Below the pieces are notes generated by a model. That model was not told where the DNA came from and did not search any database. It saw only the letters and a program-made list of their open reading frames with translations. DNA of 32,273 nt from Scenedesmus sp. ARA3. Taxonomy: Eukaryota; Chlorophyta; Chlorophyceae; Sphaeropleales; Scenedesmaceae. Location: the NCBI GenBank assembly GCA_004335835.1, contig RWJK01001515.1, positions 1 through 32,273 on the forward strand, written 5' to 3'. Shown here piece by piece: positions 11,124 to 32,273 of the stretch (positions within the stretch are counted from its first letter, which is position 1; each line of letters opens with the position of its first letter). The translations under genes and the position numbers were made by a program.

Positions 11124-11927
11124 GCAGGTAGCGGTCCTGCAGCAGCAGGTAGCAAAGCGCCTGGTGCCGGCAGCGGCAGCAGTAAAGCCGGCGGCAGCGG
11201 CACTGGCAGGGCTGGCAGCTCACAGTGCGGGGGCAGCAGCGTACCTAGTGCCACTGCTGCAGCAGCAACAGCAGCAGCGGCATCAGGCGCAGGGGTGAGT
11301 CTCAGCTGGGGTGGCAGAAGTGGCGGCGGTGCCGCTGCTGGCAGCGGCGGCAGCAAGCCTCGCAGCGGCGCAGCTGGTGCTGCAGGCGATGCTGGCGGCT
11401 GCATGGTGGCAGACAAGCGGCGCGCTGTGCGTGCGATGCTGGGTGTGCGCATGGTGTGGGTGTCCTCAGAGCAGCGGCGCAAGGGCATGGCCACCAAGCT
11501 GCTGGATGCTGCAAGGTGCGCTGCCGCGGCTTGTGCCAATGTATTCACTGATGCTGATGCTGCGGTTGCTGGCCATGCACAGCTGCTTGCCTAGCTGCAG
11601 GGTTCCTGCAGATGCGACTGCTTGCAGCTAATGGCCTGATAAGGCGTGATGGACTGCACGTGCATGTGACGCAATGCCAGTGCGGACACATGAGGACACG
11701 GTCACGTCTGGTGATGCTTTGCGAGCTGCCGATTGCTTAATTCTTCCTGCTGCACAGGCACCTTGCGACACGTGTGTGCTGTTGTTGCCGGCTGCAGGTG
11801 CAACATGGTGCCTGGCTACGTGGTGCCCCGCAGCCAGCTGGCCTTCACTCAGCCCTCAGAGGAAGGAGCCAGGCTGGCAGCAGCGTTCACCGGCACACAG
11901 CAGTTCATGGTGTATGGCATCGAGTGA
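8830..11927 (+). CDS. ECO1: Eco1/CTF7/ESCO-type cohesin N-acetyltransferase
   Basis: Seven exons: 8830..8973, 9172..9291, 9510..9602, 9823..9900, 10083..10170, 10441..11515 and 11798..11927 join in phase to 575 residues. The family acetylates the cohesin SMC3 head in S phase to lock sister-chromatid cohesion. A CxxC...H-x3-H zinc finger typical of Eco1 (C56, C59, H74, H78) follows QLFLDLGQ. The acetyltransferase fold follows: FLYVSMQKRVVGLAVVEP (146-163), then LGVRMVWVSSEQRRKGMATK with the acetyl-CoA loop, LLDAAR, and a C-terminal LAFTQPSEEG...FMVY block that matches the family's FSQPT...LVY. A Gln/Ala/Gly-rich insertion of about 300 residues separates the two halves of the domain. Exon 6 holds possible internal GT-AG pairs (for example GTGAGT near 11295), so its length in mRNA is uncertain. 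KEN at residues 5-7 resembles an APC/C degron. Confidence 0.9.
9471..9503 (+). repeat. CTG-rich run before the ECO1 exon 3 acceptor
   Basis: Triplets of CTG and CCA-CTG lead directly into CTGGTGCAG, the 3' splice site before exon 3 at 9510. It stands where the polypyrimidine tract should be. Confidence 0.7.
9636..9670 (+). repeat. short tandem repeat in ECO1 intron 3
   Basis: TGCATCATCAATTGT is followed by TGCATCATCAATCGT, one mismatch in 15. It lies inside the intron and has no evident role. Confidence 0.6.
11088..11119 (+). repeat. CAG run coding for poly-Gln in ECO1
   Basis: One of several Gln tracts in the large exon 6 insertion; another lies at about 10973-11000. In frame and uninterrupted by stops. 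Confidence 0.85.
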
Positions 11928-12676
11928 TGTGGCTGATTTAGGTGCAGCAGCTCGAAGTTGTCGGGTTGAGCGGCTGATGGTCAACTTGTCCAGAGTACTA
12001 CAGTCCTGTAGCAACTGTTCGCAGCAGCAAGAACGCTGTCAGCAAAGCCGTGCCGAGCGCGCCATGTGGGGCGATCGCAGGAGACATACTGTTGTTTGTC
12101 ACTTCGAGTTGTAAGCAAGGGCTCAGCATGGCACACCCTTCCGTTGTAACACTTTGGCCGGGAGTACTTGCGGCAGCGGGTTACAGAACCATGCAACCAC
12201 CTCCTCTGCTACGAAAGGTGCAACTTGACTGCTTTAAGTCTTTGTTGAACTGCGACTCGCTGCTTGACACCCTGAAGAGCCTGCTGCAGCAGCATACAAC
12301 AGCACACACCCGCAGCACCGAGCGATCATTTGTGATTATTCCATCGAAAGCCTAATAGGATATTTCGCTGCTTCTGAGGTCGAGGTGCCGTGCATGGGCT
12401 TGTAGCTAGCCAGCTAGTGCAGCAGCAGGACCAGCAGGCTGCAGCACAGCAGCAGGAGCGGCGGCAGCAGTCAGGGCCGTTGCTGGTGTGCAGCAAACGC
12501 AGTGGCAAGGAAGCTTCCGCAGTGCAATAGTCGATATAGAGCTTTTGAGTCAGCAGCTGTAAGCACAGGGGCCAGCCCTGGTCCCTCAGAGGTTGCGGCG
12601 CAGCAGCTGCGGCTGCGGCCGCTAGTGCAGCTGCAAGCAGTGCTGCAGCGCCGTAGCTCCAGCTGCTACTGCAGCC
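11928..12676. other. intergenic region between ECO1 and RPC2
   Basis: No conserved coding sequence. It holds the ECO1 3' UTR with a TGTAA candidate at 12110 and the RPC2 promoter or 5' UTR, which is rich in CAG-type triplets. No TATA box is evident. Confidence 0.5.
12110..12114 (+). promoter_or_regulatory. TGTAA polyadenylation signal candidate (ECO1)
   Basis: First TGTAA downstream of the ECO1 stop, 182 nt away. Confidence 0.4.
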
Positions 12677-27318
<14,642 letters not shown>

Positions 27319-27336
27319 GGATGGCCAGGGAGGTTG

Positions 27337-27375
27337 CTTCTGCTGCTGCTGCTGCTGCTGAAGCAGCAGCAGAAG
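27337..27375 (+). repeat. CTG/CAG hairpin in the RPC2 3' UTR
   Basis: CTTCTGCTGCTG pairs perfectly with CAGCAGCAGAAG across a 15-nt loop that is itself CTG-rich. It begins 19 nt after the RPC2 stop, so it should form in the mRNA 3' UTR. Confidence 0.75.
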
Positions 27376-28484
27376 CTGAAGCAGCAGAGGCAGCAGCAGC
27401 AGGAGGGGCTGGGGATGCTGCTGGAGCAATGGTGGCAGCAGCCTTTGCTGCAGCGGCGCGGCATGCTGCATGTCTCAGAGAGCGATGAGTGTTGCTGGCG
27501 GCAGCAGTGTAGCGTCATGGATTTGTAGGCATGAGGGTTAGGTCAGGGTAGGCAGGATGAGAGAATGCTTGGGGGCCATGCAGCGCAGCATCAGAGCTGC
27601 AGGCGAGGCGTCACTTGTCAATTACACTGGGAATCTGTACAAATTTTCAGCTGTCTTGCCTGTTGTTTGTGACAGCAGGTGGTCTGTGCTGATTTGGCTG
27701 TGTGGCAAAGCTGATGTTTATGCCTGCGCGTATCATGTGGCTGCGCTGCAACGCTGCGGTCACCTGATTCAAGGCAGCATTGCAGCAGATGACTGTACTT
27801 GCAGGCTGCGTTTTCGTGGCTTGACCCACCTCTTTGCATTATGAGTTGCTCGTGGCATGTCTGCGCAGCGCTGACCTGTTGCCAAGGATGGCGGCTGCAG
27901 CAGCTGCTGCAGCTTGGCGATGATTGTCTTGTGTCTAGTACTTCATGCAGCTTTTGCTCAATTTTGAATCAGACCTGCTGTACCCAGCACAGCTTGGCGC
28001 ACGGTGCCTTCTTTCTCTGCAGCTTGTACTGCAGGCTGCGGTTTCTGGTTCAATTCAGCCCTGCAGTGCAGGCAGCCTGTGTGGTTGGCCGAATGCAGGG
28101 GCTCTGAATCAAGCACTAAATGGCTTAAGTTGTTCGACTTTCTAGTAGTCGTCGCAAGGTGATTCTCGAATTTGGTTGTGTGCGCAGAGGCATCTTACTT
28201 CAAATTCTGCAAAGCCCCAATCTGGACGGGATCATCACCCTGACACAACTGTCAGCCAGCAGTGCACGGCCCGCAGTACGCTTCAATTTTACCAGTTGCC
28301 TATGTGTTTGTAGTTCTCATATGACAAGGTTCGCCACCAGATCAGAACGATATGTTGCGACTCCACAGTACAGGTCACTCCCTGGCGAGCTCTGCTCGTC
28401 AGCAGGGCACCCATTCACTACACAGACCAGCTAATAAATCGTTGATTCAGTGACGATCGGCGTCAAGCTCGCGAGACGGTGCAG
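27376..28484. other. gene-free region between RPC2 and the NTF2-like gene
   Basis: No recognisable conserved protein. It includes the RPC2 3' UTR with CAG triplets to about 27440. Two related short stretches (27795-27825 and 28025-28055) share TGTACT-TGCAGGCTGCG. The missing first exon of the downstream gene probably lies near the right end; an ATG at 28321 is one candidate, but splice phase does not settle it. Confidence 0.45.
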
Positions 28485-29922
28485 GCACCGCTGTCACCAG
28501 CACTGCTGCTCAAACTGCTACTACAGCTTGCGCAGCTGCTGCTGTAGCAGCGGGCGTGCTGCTGGGCAGCTGGCTGCAGCCAGCTGCAGCACTGGCGCTG
28601 CCTCAGCAGGAGCTGGAAGAAATCAGGCAGGCCATTGAGAAAGACTTCTCAGAAGGTGCGGCCAAACGCAGCACACTCATTGGAAGTGGGCTGACTGTTT
28701 GCTACATGTCAATGGCAGCATCAAGAGTAGTGGCAGTGCAAGGCTCCAAGGCAAGCTAGTCTGAACAATAAATGGGCAGCTGTGTCAATCCTGAGATGCA
28801 TAATCCAGTGCTTCCAACCTCAATAGCAGCAACAGCAAGCCAACAAAGTAGTATTGTTATTGCCATGAACGAGTTGCCGCCGCCGCCGTTGCTGCTGCTG
28901 CTGCTGCTGCTGATGCAGGGCAGTACTATGTGACAGGCAACCTCACCTCCTCACTGTACGACCCAGACTGCACCTTCAAGGACCCAACCACAAACGTGAA
29001 AGGTGCGCAGCAGCGGCACGCTGTCAAATACACGCACGGTGCTGTGTCTGCCAGGGGTTCTGCTGCGTGCAGCCTCTGCAAAAGCACTAGAGCAAGGCAC
29101 ACCCGTCTTGTGAAGCAAAGCGCTGACATGCAGGGCTGGTTCACATCAGCAATCCTGCGGAGCCAACAAAAGATTGCCACAACAAAGGACATGTTACAGG
29201 TCTCAACGGGGCCATTCCACAGAAGCATCCCTTTTTCCTTTTGTGCCCACTGTGCAGGTGTAAAGAAGTACACCACAGCAGTAGCCGCGCTGTTTGACCC
29301 AACTGTGTCACGCGCGGACCTGATCAGCAGCAACGTGGCAGGGCCCAACAGCATCGCCCTGCGCTGGCGGCTAGAGGGCAAGCTGAAGATTGGTGAGTAG
29401 GCTCAAGAAGAGGGGCCAAGGAACTGTGTTGGCTGGATGGGCCTTCGGCTGATACACGCCGATTGGCAGCAGCGGCTGTGCAGCAGCGTGCATGCGCTGT
29501 GGCGATTGCTGCAATTGCCAAGGAGGAGGTTTGCACGCAAACTTGAGCTTGCTTGAAATGGTGTGGCTTGCACGGTGAAGTCCAGCTAGCAAACAAGCAT
29601 AATAGAGGAAAGGTCACCACGCGCAGCAGGGTCTCAAAACCCAAAAATATACAGCATAGATCAGCAACTCAACATTAGGGTGTTGCTATGTCCCAGACTT
29701 TCAGCGTTCCTTGCTGCCACCGTGGCTGCTGCCACTGCCGCTGCTGCAGGCGACCTGCCCATCAAGCCCTACACCGGCAGCACACTCTACACAGTGGATG
29801 AGGCTTCGGGGCTCATCAGCCGCCATGAGGAGGAGTGGGACATAACCGCTGTGGATGCGTTTGTGTCGACGCTGTTCCCTGGGCTGAACTATGGCGCACC
29901 ACCAGCGCCGCCAGTCAAGTGA
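28485..29922 (+). CDS. plastid NTF2-like (DUF2358-like) protein, 5' exon unresolved
   Basis: Supported exons are 28485..28655, 28919..29002, 29258..29392 and 29750..29922, all joined in phase 1. The protein runs QELEEIRQAIEKDFSEG, QYYVTGNLTSSLYDPDCTF, KDPTTNVKG, then SIALRWRLEGKLKIG and PYTGSTLYTVDEASGLISRH. These blocks match the NTF2-like fold family of plant and algal plastid proteins (DUF2358-like); its biochemical role is not established. Before the domain lies an Ala-rich, Ser/Thr-rich stretch, then a hydrophobic run and AAALA, as in a bipartite transit peptide directing to the thylakoid lumen. That targeting is inferred. The first exon and ATG are not resolved; the acceptor ACGGTGCAG at 28484 is the likeliest start of this exon. 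Confidence 0.75.
28891..28911 (+). repeat. CTG run before an NTF2-like gene acceptor
   Basis: Seven CTG units precede CTGATGCAG, the 3' splice site at 28918. Confidence 0.8.
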
Positions 29923-29962
29923 AATGAAATGGCGGCTGTGGCCCTTTGGAAGCTGCTATTCC

Positions 29963-29967
29963 TGTAA
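29963..29967 (+). promoter_or_regulatory. TGTAA polyadenylation signal candidate (NTF2-like gene)
   Basis: TGTAA lies 40 nt after the stop codon. Confidence 0.5.
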
Positions 29968-30099
29968 CAGTTTGCACCAGCGTGCCGGGGCCCATGGGGC
30001 CAGGCAGATTGTACATACCGCAGCTGATTGATGTGCAATGCCCCAGGCAAACATGCTGTGCAGCACACGGGGACTAAGATCCTTTCCAGTCTTGTTGGT

Positions 30100-30115
30100 G
30101 GTGTTGAGAAACACC
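30100..30115 (-). terminator. histone mRNA 3' stem-loop of H2A
   Basis: On the minus strand: GGTGTT, loop TCTC, AACACC, followed by ACCAA. It lies 57 nt past the H2A stop. The stem-loop is where replication-dependent histone pre-mRNAs are recognised for 3' processing. Confidence 0.85.
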
Positions 30116-30172
30116 ATTTTGTTGTTGAGCTGAGGCAGCCTGCCTTAGGGCGGGTGAGCAGCAGGTGGCTAT

Positions 30173-30562
30173 TTACTCAGCTGCAGCCTCGCCCTTCTTG
30201 GACTTCTTGGGCAGCAGGTGGGTGTGGATGTTGGGCAGCACACCGCCGCTGGCAATTGTCACAGTGCCAAGCAGCTTGCTCAGCTCCTCATCGTTGCGGA
30301 TGGCGAGCTGGATGTGACGAGGGATGATGCGGTTCTTCTTGTTGTCGCGTGCTGCGTTTCCTGCAAGCTCCAGCACCTCAGCTGCCAGGTACTCCAGCAC
30401 TGATGCCAGGTACACGGGTGCCCCAGCACCGATACGCTCGGCATAGCGACCCTTCTTCAGGTAGCGAGCCAGGCGACCCACGGGGAGCTGCAGGCCGGCC
30501 TCAGAGCTGCGAGAAACAGCCTTTCCCTTGGCCTTGCCTGCTGCCTTGCCACGACCACACAT
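30173..30562 (-). CDS. H2A: histone H2A, replication type
   Basis: 129 residues, intronless. The start is [15 protein letters not shown], 17 codons inside the longer open frame, as in other H2A proteins. The histone fold is clear: [60 protein letters not shown] and [21 protein letters not shown]2A pairs with H2B in the nucleosome core. There is no SQ(E/D) C-terminal tail, so it is not H2A.X. The docking region reads [12 protein letters not shown] where plants and algae usually have IHxVLLPKK, and GLQL replaces the usual GLQF; both are mild oddities. It is divergently paired with H2B across a 305-bp shared promoter. Confidence 0.97.
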   Translation of the reverse strand: MCGRGKAAGKAKGKAVSRSSEAGLQLPVGRLARYLKKGRYAERIGAGAPVYLASVLEYLAAEVLELAGNAARDNKKNRIIPRHIQLAIRNDEELSKLLGTVTIASGGVLPNIHTHLLPKKSKKGEAAAE

Positions 30563-30648
30563 GTTGACTGTTTGTAGGCCGTTGATATGAGAAGAAAAGG
30601 TGTAGTAACTCAACGTTCGGTTCTTGTTTGTTTTGAAGGGCTAGGAGG

Positions 30649-30654
30649 CTTATA
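30649..30654 (-). promoter_or_regulatory. TATA box of H2A
   Basis: TATAAG on the minus strand, within the symmetric CTTATAAG. Confidence 0.65.
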
Positions 30655-30776
30655 AGCGCAGGAGCAAGGGCTGGCAGTCGAGCGGTCGTTTGGGTTGCAG
30701 CGACCTCAGCTCTGAGCTCGACTGGTGAGTTGAGCGCGAACAATTCAAGCTTCGCTCCGCAGCTCGCACAACAACA

Positions 30777-30782
30777 TATAAA
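30777..30782 (+). promoter_or_regulatory. TATA box of H2B
   Basis: TATAAA in CAACATATAAATC, 85 nt upstream of the H2B ATG. Confidence 0.7.
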
Positions 30783-30867
30783 TCAATCGTGCTATTCGAA
30801 ACACCGTAAAGTAAGTTTTATTACCTACAAACACTCTCTGACCTCGAGTTAACAACAGCAGTTCATA

Positions 30868-31233
30868 ATGGCACCTAAGGCAGCAGAGAAGGCTCCGGCC
30901 AAGGCCCCAGCCAAGAAGACCACCGATGGAAAGGCAAAGAAAAAGAAGATTAGCAAGGCTGAGACCTACAAAATCTATATCTACAAGGTGCTGAAGCAGG
31001 TGCACCCCGACACTGGCATCTCCTCCAAGGCCATGTCCATTATGAACTCCTTCATCAACGACATCTTCGAGAAGATTGCTGGCGAGGCCAGCAGGCTGGC
31101 TCGCTACAACAAGAAACCCACCATCACCTCCCGCGAGATTCAGACTGCAATGCGCCTCATCCTGCCCGGCGAGCTGGCAAAGCACGCTGTGTCTGAGGGC
31201 ACCAAGGCCGTGACCAAGTTCACCTCCGCCTAA
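30868..31233 (+). CDS. H2B: histone H2B, replication type
   Basis: 121 residues, intronless. The Lys/Ala-rich tail ([20 protein letters not shown]) is followed by the fold: [60 protein letters not shown] and [20 protein letters not shown]. The C-terminal AVTKFTSA contains the conserved lysine that is monoubiquitinated in other eukaryotes. It forms the dimer partner of the adjacent divergent H2A and shares its promoter. Confidence 0.98.
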   Translation: MAPKAAEKAPAKAPAKKTTDGKAKKKKISKAETYKIYIYKVLKQVHPDTGISSKAMSIMNSFINDIFEKIAGEASRLARYNKKPTITSREIQTAMRLILPGELAKHAVSEGTKAVTKFTSA

Positions 31234-31314
31234 GCAGCGCCTAGCAATTTCCCCTAGGGGTAGGGCAGGTCATGCCAGGCAGCTTGCTGGCTATGCCTCA
31301 TCAACCTCCAAACT

Positions 31315-31330
31315 GGTGTTTCTCAACACC
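31315..31330 (+). terminator. histone mRNA 3' stem-loop of H2B
   Basis: GGTGTT, TCTC, AACACC, followed by ACCA, 82 nt after the H2B stop. It is identical to the H2A stem-loop. Confidence 0.88.
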
Positions 31331-32118
31331 ACCATCTTGACTGGAAAGCTGCTGGTGCCTGCGATGATGCACCAAGAGTCAACTTGCAATTGCGCTACAC
31401 ATGTGGACTGTACAGTTTGGATCCTGGTGCAGGGCCATGCTTTCCTGCTGGGGTGCTTAGCAATCAGCAGCAGCACCTGCTCAACACTGCTGTGGATGTG
31501 TTTTATTTAAAAGAATAGCACATGCGCAGCACATTATGGCACATTGCTTGGGCAGCCTTGCGGCAGCCCCGGTCTACTGGGCAGCGCTGCTGGTGCAGCA
31601 CCTGCCTACACCTGCTACAGCACCTGCCTGCCCCGGGCTAGTAGCACATCTGCCAGCCTGCAGGCCTGGCTGCCTGGCTTGAGTTGACGTGTAAGTTGTG
31701 ACATTGTGATTTGATGACGCCTGGCTGCCTGCTGCTGCCACTGTGCTGCTGCCATGGGCTGACTGAATTGTGCAGCCCAGGCCCTCTGTAAACAACCATC
31801 ATGGAATGATCCATCAAATGCACAGCAGGTTCCATGTAGAGAACACGCAACATCAATAATAGACAACCAGTTGGTTCAGGTACACACAACACTGTGTTGG
31901 TGACCCACACACTCCGTAGCTTTGGCATCCATCCAACGCGGTGTGATGAAGCAAACGATGACAAAAACAAAGACAAAGCTGCTGCTGCACGAGCCAGCCT
32001 ACCAATGCAAGTGAACCTCCAGTTGCTATGCAAAGTGATCACTTGACAACAACTTGCCGTGCTTGCAACATGTACTTGCAGATATGGATTGTGCAATTAG
32101 CTTTGCAGACAAGTTGGT
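31331..32118. other. spacer between convergent H2B and H3 genes
   Basis: No coding sequence recognised; it lies between the two 3' ends. Contains TGCCTG-rich stretches near 31600-31740 and nothing else that can be named. Confidence 0.5.
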
Positions 32119-32134
32119 GGTGTTGAAAAACACC
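32119..32134 (-). terminator. histone mRNA 3' stem-loop of H3
   Basis: On the minus strand: GGTGTT, loop TTTC, AACACC, then ACCAA, 81 nt past the H3 stop. The stem is the same as in H2A and H2B; one loop base differs. Confidence 0.85.
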
Positions 32135-32214
32135 AGTTTGGTTTGTGCCCGTACAACAACAGTACACCAGCAAGGTGTATGGCTACTGCTCAGGGTGTTG
32201 CCAGGCCAGTCAGC

Positions 32215-32273
32215 TTAAGCACGCTCTCCGCGGATGCGGCGTGCCAGCTGGATGTCCTTGGGCATGATGGTCA
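32215..32273 (-). CDS. H3: histone H3, C-terminal end (cut by window edge)
   Basis: The minus strand encodes TIMPKDIQLARRIRGERA followed by TAA, the invariant C-terminus of histone H3. The rest of the gene lies beyond the window. By analogy with algal clusters, a divergent H4 may lie further right. Confidence 0.95.
   Translation of the reverse strand, partial: TIMPKDIQLARRIRGERA

Larger units (their letters stand above)
30563..30867. promoter_or_regulatory. bidirectional H2A/H2B promoter
   Basis: The 305 bp between the two start codons carry a TATA-like element for each gene at nearly equal distance: TATAAG on the minus strand (30649-30654), 86 nt from the H2A ATG, and TATAAA on the plus strand (30777-30782), 85 nt from the H2B ATG. 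Divergent, coordinately expressed H2A/H2B pairs are usual in volvocine algae. Confidence 0.8.

Noticed and set aside
11027..11548. Minus-strand open frame rich in Pro and Leu opposite ECO1 exon 6
   Set aside because: It is a mirror of the Gln/Ala/Gly triplet-rich coding sequence; the plus strand carries the conserved acetyltransferase motif.
27557..27844. A 95-residue open frame downstream of RPC2
   Set aside because: No similarity to a known family and no flanking splice or promoter evidence; best treated as non-coding.

Overview
The window looks like nuclear DNA of a chlorophycean green alga, probably Sphaeropleales or Chlamydomonadales. The reasons are dense GT-AG introns, pervasive CAG/CTG triplet runs inside and outside coding sequence, TGTAA motifs downstream of stop codons, intronless replication-type histone genes in a divergent H2A/H2B pair with a GGTGTT-TCTC-AACACC 3' stem-loop, and a MYND-finger protein rich in Ala and Gln. 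No species can be named from the sequence alone. All gene models were built by hand by matching splice phase and family conservation; no search was run.

Layout: (1) 765-5002, minus: a three-exon MYND zinc-finger gene with one in-frame TGA. (2) 6432-8075, plus: a three-exon fatty acid hydroxylase/sterol desaturase-type membrane di-iron enzyme. (3) 8830-11927, plus: a seven-exon Eco1/CTF7/ESCO cohesin acetyltransferase with a large Gln/Ala-rich insertion. (4) 12677-27318, plus: a 24-exon gene for the second-largest subunit of RNA polymerase III (RPC2), about 1,178 residues encoded in 14.6 kb. (5) about 28485-29922, plus: a plastid-type NTF2-like (DUF2358-like) protein whose first exon is unresolved. 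(6) 30173-32273: a histone cluster with H2A (minus), H2B (plus) and the 3' end of H3 (minus), each with a 3' stem-loop.

The most striking feature is in the RPC2 introns. At least 35 partial copies of RPC2's own exons lie there, as tandem units of roughly 95-230 bp that each span an exon/intron junction. They follow a strict rule: copies of an exon's 5' end lie upstream of that exon, and copies of its 3' end lie downstream. Many keep the AG or GT splice dinucleotide. In several, the differences from the real exon are almost all synonymous (for example 10 of 11 for exon 16), as if the copies were, or had recently been, under protein-coding constraint. Two copies form perfectly phased cassettes of 36 and 51 nt. 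The same pattern appears in weaker form in the MYND gene, and a perfect 42-nt copy of an ECO1 exon end lies in RPC2 intron 1.

Other points of interest are the loss of three of four zinc-ribbon cysteines in RPC2, CTG runs in the place of a polypyrimidine tract at several 3' splice sites, and a KEN-box-like motif at the ECO1 N-terminus.
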